A DNA stretch of 64,000 bases from Charina bottae (lineage: Eukaryota > Chordata > Lepidosauria > Squamata > Charinaidae): contig JALMGJ010000012.1 in the NCBI GenBank assembly GCA_023362775.1, forward strand, positions 22,402,001 to 22,466,000, read 5' to 3'. Shown one piece after another: positions 52,370 to 62,088 of this stretch; position 1 is the first letter of the stretch, and every line of letters starts with the position of its first letter. Both the position numbers and the translations under genes were made by a program. Under the pieces are notes generated by a model that saw only the letters and a list, made by a program, of their open reading frames with translations, did not search any database and was not told the origin of the DNA.

Positions 52370-53738
52370 AACAGCTGCAGTCCAGGAAGAGCTGCATGAG
52401 TTTTGAGGAGCAATCTAAGTTCACTTAGGGCAAAAGTGAGATCTGGAAGTCTTGTCCAATCTCCATGAAAGTTGATGGTGTTCCATAGAATTCCCTCCAG
52501 AACCCTCTAAAGAAACCAGTTCATGTGAAATGGGTTCCCTAAAGGCATAAATGTTGAAAAGCATGATATTACCCATACTTACTACTCTCCATTCCACTTT
52601 CCCTCTTCAAATTCTCTGAGGTCCTATTTATCTAAGAATCAAGTTTCCTCTTTGCTCTTCTTTCAGTGTTAATTTTGACATTGCAAAAGGAAGCTCCAAA
52701 TCTCGTAGACTTCCCCTAAGTACAAGAAAAATTGTCGCATTGTTCAGACCAGTTTGTTCAGACAAATAGTCACTGAGAGGCCAGGCTCATTGGACCAGCT
52801 GAGCTTTCTATAAGGGAGTTGTCTATATCCTCTATATGACTTTAAATCACATTCTTGTTATTTAACTTCCTCAGTTTTAGTCATATGGTTGGAAACTGAA
52901 AATTGGCCCTTTCCTTAGCAAGAACATTGACGTCTTTCCTAATTTCTGTAATGACATCTAGATATCATGATGATTGCCTTAGAAATACATATGATAATAA
53001 TTATAATCAAGTACATATATCTAGAGGCATACCTTTCAAGTTTGAAAAATAAAGATGTATTTTTAGAAGTCTTCTAATATCCACTTTTAAGTTTAGTTAC
53101 TCAAACTCTTAACTTTCAGCCATGAATAAAAGGCAAAGCTAAATTCAACTTCTTGGGGAATAAGTATCTTCCAGAGCTGGGACAAAAAAGAATCCCATGT
53201 GGAATTCCCTTGAATTAACATTTTCAAAAGTAATGAAAAACCTGTCTTCTTTTCAGCAATCTTACATTTTGAATTTGTTTTCATAGTCTAATTCTCCATT
53301 TAGGAATTTTAAATAGCTCAATCTGTTCTGACATCATCATCTGTGCAGTGTCTGATTGGTTGGCATTACAAAAGTGATTAATCCAGAAATAAATTAAAGG
53401 CAGAATCAAGAGGAGGTAAGGAGAATGACCTCAAAGCAAATAGGTCAGGAGAAATGGTGGCGTTTTCCCAGTTTTTTGTAAAAAAATAATTATCTACAAG
53501 TCAGCTAGGGGAGAAAATTCTATGCTACCAAAAACGTTTCAGTTTTAAAATGGAAAGTAGTGAATATTCTCTGAAGCTGTAGATGTATTCTTTTTAGTAA
53601 TTTCATTGTATTGGGCTTTACTACATCTTTACCATTTAAAATCAAATTTACTATTTCTTATCCCTCTCCTGACATTTGGGATGGCACAGGCAATGAATAT
53701 AAATAAATATCTGTAAAAGTAAAATATTCTACTTTGCT

Positions 53739-53818
<80 letters not shown>

Positions 53819-54028
53819 AGATTATTACAACAGTAAAAACTAATACAAACTGAAAAAAATAGAAAAAGTAAATGAAAGAGTAGAAGTTGCAGAAAAGAAA
53901 TAAAAAAGAGAGAAAGAGAAAGAGAAAAGAGAGAAAAAATAAGAATATAGTAAAGAAAAAGAAAAGAAATATATAGAAGAGATTTCCTGCCTTCATCACA
54001 ACAAGTATAAACAATTTTAGTAACTTAC
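52370..54028. other. Unique AT-rich DNA with (TA)n(GA)n
   Basis: No gene. A TA tract (53743-53785) passes into GA repeats (53786-53811), then an A/G-rich stretch to 53970 which produces Phe/Leu/Ser-rich chance frames on the minus strand. Confidence 0.55.
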
Positions 54029-54039
54029 CACTTTCTCTT

Positions 54040-54830
54040 CCAGCGATTTTAACTCCAGACTTGGATTCATCAAGCCCAGCACGCGTGATGTGTTCTGCGT
54101 ACAGGTTGAATAGGTAGGGTGAGAGTATACAACCCTGCCATACTCCTTTCCCAATCTTAAACCAGTCCATTGTTCTGTGGTCTATTCTTACCGTTGCTAC
54201 TTGGTCATTACATAGATTCCTCAGGAGGCAGACAAGATGATTTGGTATCCCCATACCACCAAGAACTTGCCACAGTTTGTTATGATCCACACAGTCAAAG
54301 GCTTTAGAATAGTCAATAAAACAGAAATATATGTTTTTCTGAAACTCCCTGGCTTTCTCCATTATCCAGCAGATATTGGCAATTTGGTCTCTAGTTCCTC
54401 TGCCTTTTCTAAACCTAGCTTATACATCTGGCAATTCTCACTCCATGAATTGCTGGAGTCTACCTTGCAGGATATTGAGCATTACCTTACTGGCATGTGA
54501 AATAAGTGCCACTGTTTGATAGTTTGAACATTCTTTAGTGTTTCCCTTTTTTGGTATGGGAATATAAGTTGATTTTTTCAAATCTGATGGCCATTCTAGT
54601 GTTTTCCAAATTTTCTGGTATATTGCATGCATCACCTTGTCAGCATCATCTTGCAAGATTTTAAACAGTTCAGCTGGGATACCATCGTCTCCTGCTGCCT
54701 TGTTATTAGCAATGCTTCTTAAGGCCCATTCAACCTCACTCTTCAGGATGTCTGTCTCTAACTCACTGACTACACCGTCAAATCTATCCCCGATATTACT
54801 ATCCCCGATATTACACACGATATTACACGA
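54040..54830 (-). pseudogene. Bov-B ORF2 RT segment (inverted part)
   Basis: Read on the minus strand: DRFDGVVSELETDILKSEVE, ASKVMLNILQGRLQQFME, then TGA and TAA stops where relatives have CGA and CAA (both C-to-T), then GTRDQIANICWIMEKAREF, SKAFDCVDHNKLWQVLGGMG, GCILSPYLFNLYAEHI and GVKIAGR. The motif A Asp is intact; the YADD box belongs to the sense part at 58.8 kb. A small deletion removes residues at EHI/RAGL. Confidence 0.92.
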
Positions 54831-54839
54831 TACACTCAC

Positions 54840-57800
54840 TCACTGGATCGTCACCTTGTTGTGGTGAGTGGGCTTGTGTGTTCCCAATGAACCCTGTGAG
54901 CGAAGCCGTCGGGAGTCATGTACTCCTGGCAGGGTCACCCATGGTGGTAAGGTCCAGGGGGAGGAACCAGACAAAGAACGATCCAAGAAAGTCCTCAACG
55001 GCAGAACAGGTGGAAGATAACAAGGTGTATTGTTACAACTTCTGCGAAGGCGGATGAAGGCTGCAGCAGACAAAAGGTCACCAATCATCATGGTATCCAT
55101 GCCATTGGATTAGAGCCTTTTTCTGTGAGGGTTGTGTGCTGATCGTTGTGCACCGATCTCCACACATAAAACAAATTCACGCACAGGCGTCTTCCAACCA
55201 CACCAAACCCAAAACAACCAAAAGTCCCATGGCGACTGACGAATGGCAACGGGGGCAGGACTGTGAAATCCAGAAGCTCCTAGTCATGGACCAGCACATG
55301 GGCGGTGGATACGGATTCAGTCGCCCTGACTCAAGGATCGAGGCAGTTGAGTAGTTCGGCAGCTGTATCCACAACTGAGCAGCCCTATTTAGGATCCACT
55401 CTGCTCACCCATATGGGGAGGGGACTAGAAAAGGTGCCCTAAACATAATCTGCCTCATTTTTCTCCCTGGCTGGATTACCGCGACCAGTGGGGTCACCAT
55501 CTAGCGGTCGTAAAAAACACATGAATTTTGGAACATGGAATATACGGACACTGCAAGACAATATGTATAGTGAACGACCTGAACGTAGGACTGCCATTAC
55601 TGCAAGGGAGCTGAGACGTTTTAATATCGATATAGCAGCACTCCAAGAAACTCGAAGAGCAGGAGAAGGACAGTTGAAGGAAGAAAAAGGAGGTTATACC
55701 TTCTTTTGGAAAGGACTACCTGAACAAGAACGACAAATACATGGGGTAGGCTTTGCTATCAAAAACGACATTGTGAAGCTCTTGTCAGAAGTTCCCACTG
55801 GGATTAACGAACGACTCTCAACTCTCCGAATAAAACTCGCCAAAAACCAACAGGCAACTATCCTAAGTGCTTACGCACCAACACTAGATGCAGATGAGGA
55901 TATCAAGGAAAAATTTTATACCCAGCTGGACACCATCTTATCAGAGATACCAAAGGAGGATAAAATTATCCTCCTGGGCGATTTCAATGCAAGAGTTGGG
56001 CGTGATTTTGATTTGTGGCCAGGGATCATTGGGAAAGAAGGAGTTGACAACAGCAACACGAATGGAATCTTACTTCTGACTAAATGTGCAGAGCATAACC
56101 TTGTCATTACTAACAGACTCTTTCGCCAGAAAAATAAATTTAAAACATCATGGAAGCACCCACGGTCGAAGCACTGGCATCTTTTAGATTATGTAATTGT
56201 CCGTGCTAGAGATCGCCATGATGTACTTCTCACCAGAGCCATGATGAGCGCCGATGACTGCTGGACAGACCATCGATTAATTCGATCCACGATGGCCATA
56301 AAGATTGTCCCTCATCGTAGACTCCAAGGAAGAAAACCAAGGTGTAAAATGAATACACTGGCCCTTCAAGATTCTACTAAATGAGCTTGCTTTCAATCAA
56401 CTCTCAAGGAACATCTGCCTATGGAACTTCCTGAAAATGTTGAGGAACACTGGATTAAATTGAAGACTTCTATTATTTCAGCCTGTGAACAAACTATCGG
56501 ATACCAGACTAAGAGACATCAGGACTGGTTTGATGAGAACGATAGTGAGATTGAACATATTATTGACAAGAAAAGGAAAGCCTTCCAGATATGGCAAAAA
56601 GATATTAACTGTGCCGTTAAGAAAAAAATCTACGCCAGTGCAAAGGCAGAAGTCCAAAGAAGAACTAGAGAACTTAAGAACATATGGTGGATAAAAAAAA
56701 AGCCCAAGAAACCCAACATTTTGCAGATGCTCATGATGCACGGGGCTTTTTTAATGCCATAAAGGCCATCTATGGACCAACAAACCATGGTACAAATCCC
56801 TTACGCTCAGTAGATGGTGCTAAACTTCTAAAGGACAAAGAGTCTATTGCACTGTGCTGGAAAGAGCATTACTACAATCTCCTTAATCGTCACTCTACTG
56901 TGGCTGATGAAGTCTTCTTGCAAATCCCGCAAAAACAAATAAGAAATGAGCTTGCAGTACCCCCTAGTTTGGAGGAAGTCAGCAAAGCCACTAAACAAAT
57001 GAAAAATAACAAAGCTAGTGGACCTGATGGGATTCCTGCTGAAGTCTTTAAAGAAGGCGGGCCTGAACTTACACAACAACTTCATAAGCTCATCGAAAAA
57101 ATCTGGATGAGGGAGGAGATTCCAGCAGACTTTAGGGATGCCATAATTATCACTCTCTTTAAAAAGGGTGATAGAACAGACTGTGGAAACTATCGAGGCA
57201 TCTCCCTTCTAGCCACAGCAGGCAAAATCCTGGCAAAGATCATCGCAAACCGTCTCCTATCTGTATCAGAAGACATCCTCCCTGAAACGCAAAATGGCTT
57301 CCGCCCTTCCAGGGGAACAGTGGATATGATCTTCACTGCACGACAGCTTCAAGAAAAATGCAAGGAGCAAAACCGCCCTCTGTACATGGCGTTTATTGAT
57401 CTGACTAAAGCTTTTGATACTGTAAATCGTACTGCTCTCTGGACCATCCTACTGAAAATCGGATGACCTGATAAATTTGTGAACATCTTGCGGTTACTCT
57501 ATGACGACATGATGGCAACAATCCTGAATAACAATGGCTCTCAAAGCGATCCATTTAAAGTGGAATCCGGCGTTAAACAGGGATGTGTTATTGCTCCAAC
57601 CTTATTCGCCATCTTCATCGCTATGATTATGCACCTTGTTGAAGAGAAACTTCCTACTGGTGTAGAAATTATATATCGAACAGATGGAAAGCTTTTTAAT
57701 CTTAGTAGGCTGAAAGCAAAAAATAAGGTAATTGCAACTTCTGTTATAGAACTTCAATATGCTGATGATAACGTAGTCTGTGCACACTCCGAGGAAGATC

Positions 57801-58745
57801 TTCAAACTATCCTAAACATCTTTGCAGAAGCATATGAAAAACTCGGCCTCTCGATTAACATTAAAAAAACCAAAGTGCTTTACCAGCAAGTTCGAACCAA
57901 TCCCTCTGCAGCGCCATCAATCCAGCTTAAAGGTGTGTCACTAGAAAATGTCGATCACTTTTCTTATCTCGGCAGCCATCTATCTACAAAAGCCGACATC
58001 GACGCTGAAATTCAGCATCGCCTGAGCTCTGCGAGTGTAGCTTTCTCCCGAATGAAGCGTAGAGTGTTTGAGGATCGGGACATTCGTAGGGAGACCAAAA
58101 TGCTTGTTTACAAAGCCATTGTACTACCAACCCTTCTGTACGCCTGTGAAACATGGACCCTCTACAAACGCCACCTCCAACTTCTTGAAAGATTCCATCA
58201 ACGCTGCCTCCAAAAAATTCTGCAAATTACTTGGGAAGATAGGCGGACTAATGTTAGCATATTAGAAGAAGTGAAAACCACCAGCATTGAAACAATGATC
58301 ATCCAACATCAACTTCGCTGGACCGGTCATGTTGTTCGAATGCCTGACCATCGTCTTCCAAAGCAGCTACTTTACTCCCAACTTAAGAATGGAAAACGGA
58401 ATATTGGTGGACAGCAAAAGAGATTCAAAGATACTCTCAAAGCTAATTTTAAAAAATGTAATATCAGCATTGAGAACTGGGAAGCCCTAACTCATGAGCG
58501 TTTCAATTGGAGGTCATCCTTTATTAATGGCGCTATGGACTTTGAAGAAGCACGAATACAGGGCGAAAAGGAGAAAAGAGCTAAAAGGAAGGCACGTCAG
58601 GCAAACCCTCATCATGACCGTCTCCCACCCGGAAACCTATGCCCTCATTGTGGGAGGTTGTGCAGATCCAGAATTGGCCTTACGGATCCACCGTTAAAAT
58701 TTTACCTTTGGAAGACAATCTTACTCGGCTACGAGTGATCGCCAG
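54840..58745 (+). mobile_element. RTE-like LINE with C-terminal zinc finger, near full length
   Basis: Begins with a leader related to that of Bov-B (ggatcgtcaccttgttgtgg), has ~650 bases of 5' UTR, one ORF with endonuclease and reverse transcriptase, and a short 3' UTR (cctttggaagacaatcttac, gctacgagtgatcgcc) ending GATGAT. About 3.9 kb, apparently not 5'-truncated. The left flank contains three degenerate CGATATTACA units that may be insertion-site filler. A truncated sister copy is at 20922-21212. Clade within RTE-related LINEs is uncertain. Confidence 0.88.
55488..58738 (+). pseudogene. LINE ORF2: endonuclease, RT and C2H2 finger, four lesions
   Basis: The endonuclease part (55488-56384) shows FGTWNIRTLQD, AALQETRRAGEG (catalytic Glu), ILLGDFNARVGRDFD, HWHLLDYVIV and TDHRLI. 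Lesion 1 is an in-frame TGA at 56382-56384. Lesion 2 is a frameshift in the A-run near 56692-56700. The RT has GFRPSRGTVDMIFTARQL, AFIDLTKAFDTVN (motif A), an in-frame TGA at 57464-57466 (lesion 3), GVKQGCVIAPTLF (motif B), LQYADDNVVCAHSEEDL (motif C) and LLYACETWTLYKR. The end CPHCGRLCRSRIGL is followed by an 11-base deletion (lesion 4) that removes the zinc-binding histidines kept at 20984. Host databases often mislabel this kind of ORF as craniofacial development protein 2-like. It acts on its own RNA and target DNA in intact copies. Confidence 0.88.
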
Positions 58746-58747
58746 TG

Positions 58748-58815
58748 ATGATCTTATACAGATCATCTGTATATTCTTGCCACCTTTTCTTGATCTGTTC
58801 TGCTTCTGTTAGGTC
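58748..58815 (-). mobile_element. Remainder of the inverted Bov-B segment
   Basis: The complement encodes KDLTEAEQIKKRWQEYTDDL-YK, which in Bov-B directly precedes the DRFDGVVSELE segment found at 54.8 kb on the same strand. It proves that the zinc-finger LINE split one inverted Bov-B piece. It joins the sense Bov-B segment at 58816. Confidence 0.93.
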
Positions 58816-59566
58816 CTTGAAGAAACATTAACAATCTCAGATATGCAGATGATACCACTTTGATGGCTGAAAGCGAGGAGGACCTGAGGAGCCTTATGAT
58901 GAAGGTGAAAGAAGAAAGTGCAAAAGCTGGGTTGCAGTTAAACCTCAAAAAAACCAAGATTATGGCAACCAGCTTGATTGATAACTGGCAAATAGAGGGG
59001 GGGAAAGTGGAGGCAGTGACAGACTTTGTATTTTTAGGCGCAAAGATTACTGCAGATGCTGACTGCAGCCTGGAAATCAGAAGACGTCTACTTCTTGGGA
59101 GGAGAGCAATGGCAAATCTTGATAAAATAGTTAAGAGCAGAGACATCACACTGACAACAAAGGTCCACATAGTTAAAGCAATGTTATTCCCCGTAGTAAG
59201 CTATGGCTGCGAGAGCTGGACCATAAGGAAGGCTGAGCGAAGGAAGGTAGATGCTTTTGAACTGTGGTGTTGGAGGAAAATTCTGAGAGAGCCTTGGACT
59301 GCAAGACGATCAAACCAGTCCATACTCCAGGAAATAAAGCCAGAGTGCTCACTTGAGGGAATGATATTAAAGGCAAAACTGAAGTACTTTGGAAAGTGGA
59401 AGGCAAAAAGAAGAGGGGCCGACCAAGGGCAAGATGGATGGATGATGTTCTGGAGGTGATGGACTCGACCGTGGGGGAGCTGGGCATGGCGATGGATGAC
59501 AGGAAGCTCTGGCGTGGGCTGGTCCATGGAGTCACGAAGAGTTGGAAGCGACTGAACGAATAAAAA
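58816..59566 (+). pseudogene. Bov-B ORF2 3' part (sense segment)
   Basis: The open frame from about 58816 (58860-59459 by Met start) has NINNLRYADDTTLMAESEED with the YADD box, then GLQLNLKKTKIMATS, VTDFVFLGAKITADADC, FPVVSYGCESWTI and WTARRSNQSILQEIKPEC. Near 59394 about 54 bases (GHIMRR...LMLG of relatives) are deleted, after which the frame is lost. The DNA continues to the ORF end (agcgactgaacgaataa) and an A-rich tail, followed by the TSD at 59571. Confidence 0.92.
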
Positions 59567-59581
59567 AAATCACTTTCTTTT

Positions 59582-61065
59582 AAAATACAACCAATGATCT
59601 CTTCTTCTCTTATCCCATCTCATATCTATAAACAAATCCATAAAGCATCATCATTTCAGTCCTGGGGTCAGCAAAAGTCCATTAAGGGTTGCCAGAGATA
59701 ACAACATATCTGTAGTCTACTTTGGAAGCTAAGTACATCTGAAATGCAAAACCTATGTAAAGTAATCTTTGGAAGAAGAAGGAAATATAAATATCATACC
59801 TTTTATGTAATAATTGTGAACAGTCATATCCATGTATAAGAGGAAGATGTTAGCAGACTTGGTAGCTCGCCAGGATTTTTAAAAATACTTTTTAAAATCC
59901 TTGAGAAAAATACTCTTAAGGGGAAGGAGACGCTGATGAGGGCTGAGTATGGCTTGTGGGCATGAAAGTTTGGCTGTCTCTTGGAGTGGGGGTTCTAGGC
60001 AAGCAATATAGTATTTCAGAAGAGGTAGCTGGATGGTAGGAATATAGAAACACTGCACCCTGAAACATTTCCTTCTCACTGGTCGACAGTAGTCTAAAAC
60101 ATTGCATTATTACAGCTCACATTTCTGTTTCCTTCACAGCTTAAATTTCCTTTCTCCTAATGCATAATAACCTTCCTTTCTCCATTTGGATTTTACACCA
60201 GATCATGATTTGGCTTGATAATTTAAAATGGATACAGGACATTTATAAGTGGTAATTAAGACTTGGTTTTTGAGGGGGGAGGAAGAGAGTTTCCTGCAGA
60301 CTCTACCAGCTTCTTAACTGTGGCGAATTGGGAATAAAAATCTGTTACAGTAAGGGATGTCAACAAGCGTAAGCGAGGTTTGCTACAGCTTCTAAAGATG
60401 GCAGAGGCTGTGTGAAAACAAGCAAGCATGAAGGTGAAGCCTTGGAACAATATTGGAATGATATGGAATGCTGAGCTAAGGAATTGAAGTATGGAGCATG
60501 GGGGGAGAGGGAGAAGGAGCGGAGGAGGGAGAGAGAGAAGGGCTCCCTGGCTGGACTGTTGGGAAGATAAGCCTTGATTTTGTTTCCTAATGTGCTGCAC
60601 TATTGGTTTTATAAGTCATCAATGTATATGGCATCTCTGCACCATTACGAGGCCCAAGCAGGAGGTGTGCACAGTGATCAGACTGCATAAGCCCATTGTC
60701 CCATGCTGTGCCCTATGGGAAGCCACTGATTCTTAGACTTGGAACGGGGACAATGCAACTTAATCAGACTGACAGGAAGCAGGCAGCAATTACAGTGTGC
60801 AGCTACATCTGCTGGGTTCCACTTCACTGAAGGAAGAGTTATCTCAATTTTAATGTACATCCCTTTTTTCATGTTTCATTTAACCTCTGCTGTATTATTA
60901 AACACATCAAAATATAATGACAGTCATTAAAAGAGGGCACTTTTTTGGATGTTTTGAACTCTGTCCTCTAGATCTTGCAGTGTTAAGAAAGTATACTGTA
61001 TTTTAACTTTCCCTTTTCTGTGCTTTTGCTCCTTTCACAGTGAGAGAAGAAAGGTATGCTGGGGA
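59582..61065. other. Unique DNA, nothing recognised
   Basis: No gene or mobile element. A G/A-rich stretch at 60500-60540 gives Leu/Pro/Ser-rich chance frames. Confidence 0.5.
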
Positions 61066-61068
61066 GAA

Positions 61069-61071
61069 GAT

Positions 61072-61131
<60 letters not shown>

Positions 61132-61133
61132 TA
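61069..61133. repeat. (GATA)n microsatellite
   Basis: About 15 GATA units, nearly perfect. GATA expansions are common in squamate genomes. Confidence 0.97.
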
Positions 61134-61220
61134 GATATTTCAAAAGGACATGATAAAGCTCTAAGAAAAGCTGAGATGCATAGAACAGAAGAAATTTCTT
61201 TAAAATAAGCATGTAATCTA

Positions 61221-61353
61221 ACCGTTCTCAACTTGGCACCGTCCAGATATGTGAGGATTGCAAATCTCCGAAATCCCAGCCTGGTCAAAGCCTGGATGGG
61301 AATTCTGGGAGTTGGAGTACCAACATATCTGGAGGATACCATGTTGGGGAAAT
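61221..61353. mobile_element. Decayed palindromic MITE
   Basis: Left 'ttctcaacttggcaccgtcc', right 'ctggaggataccatgttggg', and inner 'gggaattctgggagttggag' facing 'ctccgaaatccca' show two inverted arms around ~61285. Related to, but not the same as, the 20793 palindrome. Confidence 0.6.
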
Positions 61354-61624
61354 TTAATGTAATGACTTGGAAAATCAATAAACTATGAAAAAAAATGAAA
61401 TGCATACACTGTACACCAGAAAGGAATTATTTGTTTAATTCCCCTTAAAGCTTTATATGAGTTTATTCCATCTTCTCCACCTTTTGTTTTCAGTCAACAT
61501 ATTCTGTTTCCAACTAGGCTACCAAAACCATTTTCATCCTTTAAAGTTGAGAACTTCCTTCAAAGTTTATAGTAAACATTTAAAGTTCCTTTAAAGTGAA
61601 GAACTTCCTTTAAAGTTGGGAACC

Positions 61625-61681
61625 ATTAGGGAGGGGATAGGCGGGGTATAAATAAGATTAAATAAATAAATAAAATAAATA
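61625..61681 (+). mobile_element. Very short LINE 3' tail
   Basis: 'ggagggg-ataggcggggtataaat' followed by AAATAAAT repeats; the sense version of the 3' UTR seen in complement at 41745-41790. Confidence 0.6.
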
Positions 61682-61689
61682 ACTAGTGC

Positions 61690-62020
61690 CTCCCCAGCTG
61701 TCATTGGACTGCAGTGCCCAACAGTCAGTATAAGTAATTGTCAAAAATGATCATTTGTAGCCCAATAGCAGATGAATGGCCAAGCATTTCCTAACCATAT
61801 ACTAAGTGGCTATACACTTCCTTGTTGGTGTACTGGAGTACCCTTTTAGGAACATAATATGGGAGATACATTTCTTGCCCCCAGTTCCTCCTCCTTTTTC
61901 ATTTCAGTTCCTTTCTTTTAATCCTTTAGTCCTCACTCCCAATTAAAAGAAATCCTAATGTGTACTTCCATTTCTGGATATTCATCTTCACCTTCTACCT
62001 TCTTTCTCTCCTTTTCTTCT
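61690..62020. other. Unique AT-rich DNA
   Basis: No gene or repeat supported; ends at a 45-base tandem duplication that borders the last Bov-B copy. Confidence 0.45.
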
Positions 62021-62022
62021 GC

Positions 62023-62087
62023 TATAAATATTTAGGTTGTAATCTCTTCATATGTATGTAATCTCTTTATAAATATTTAGGTTGTAA
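62023..62087. repeat. 45-bp tandem duplication at the Bov-B 5' junction
   Basis: TATAAATATTTAGGTTGTAA occurs at 62023-62042 and again at 62068-62087, immediately before the Bov-B 5' end at 62089. Both copies lie upstream of the element, so this is not the element's TSD. Confidence 0.85.
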
Positions 62088-62088
62088 A

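Larger units (their letters stand above)
54029..59581 (+). mobile_element. Twin-primed Bov-B insertion with a nested RTE-like LINE
   Basis: The TSD is CACTTTCTCTT (54029-54039) and CACTTTCTTTT (59571-59581). Inside it lie an inverted Bov-B 5' segment (54040-54830 and 58748-58815, complement) and a sense 3' segment (58816-59566), meeting at 'gaag', which both segments contain. The inverted and sense parts are adjacent in the Bov-B reading frame (IAGR then NINNLRYADD). This is the structure expected from twin priming. An almost complete second LINE (54840-58745) later inserted into the inverted segment. Confidence 0.92.
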
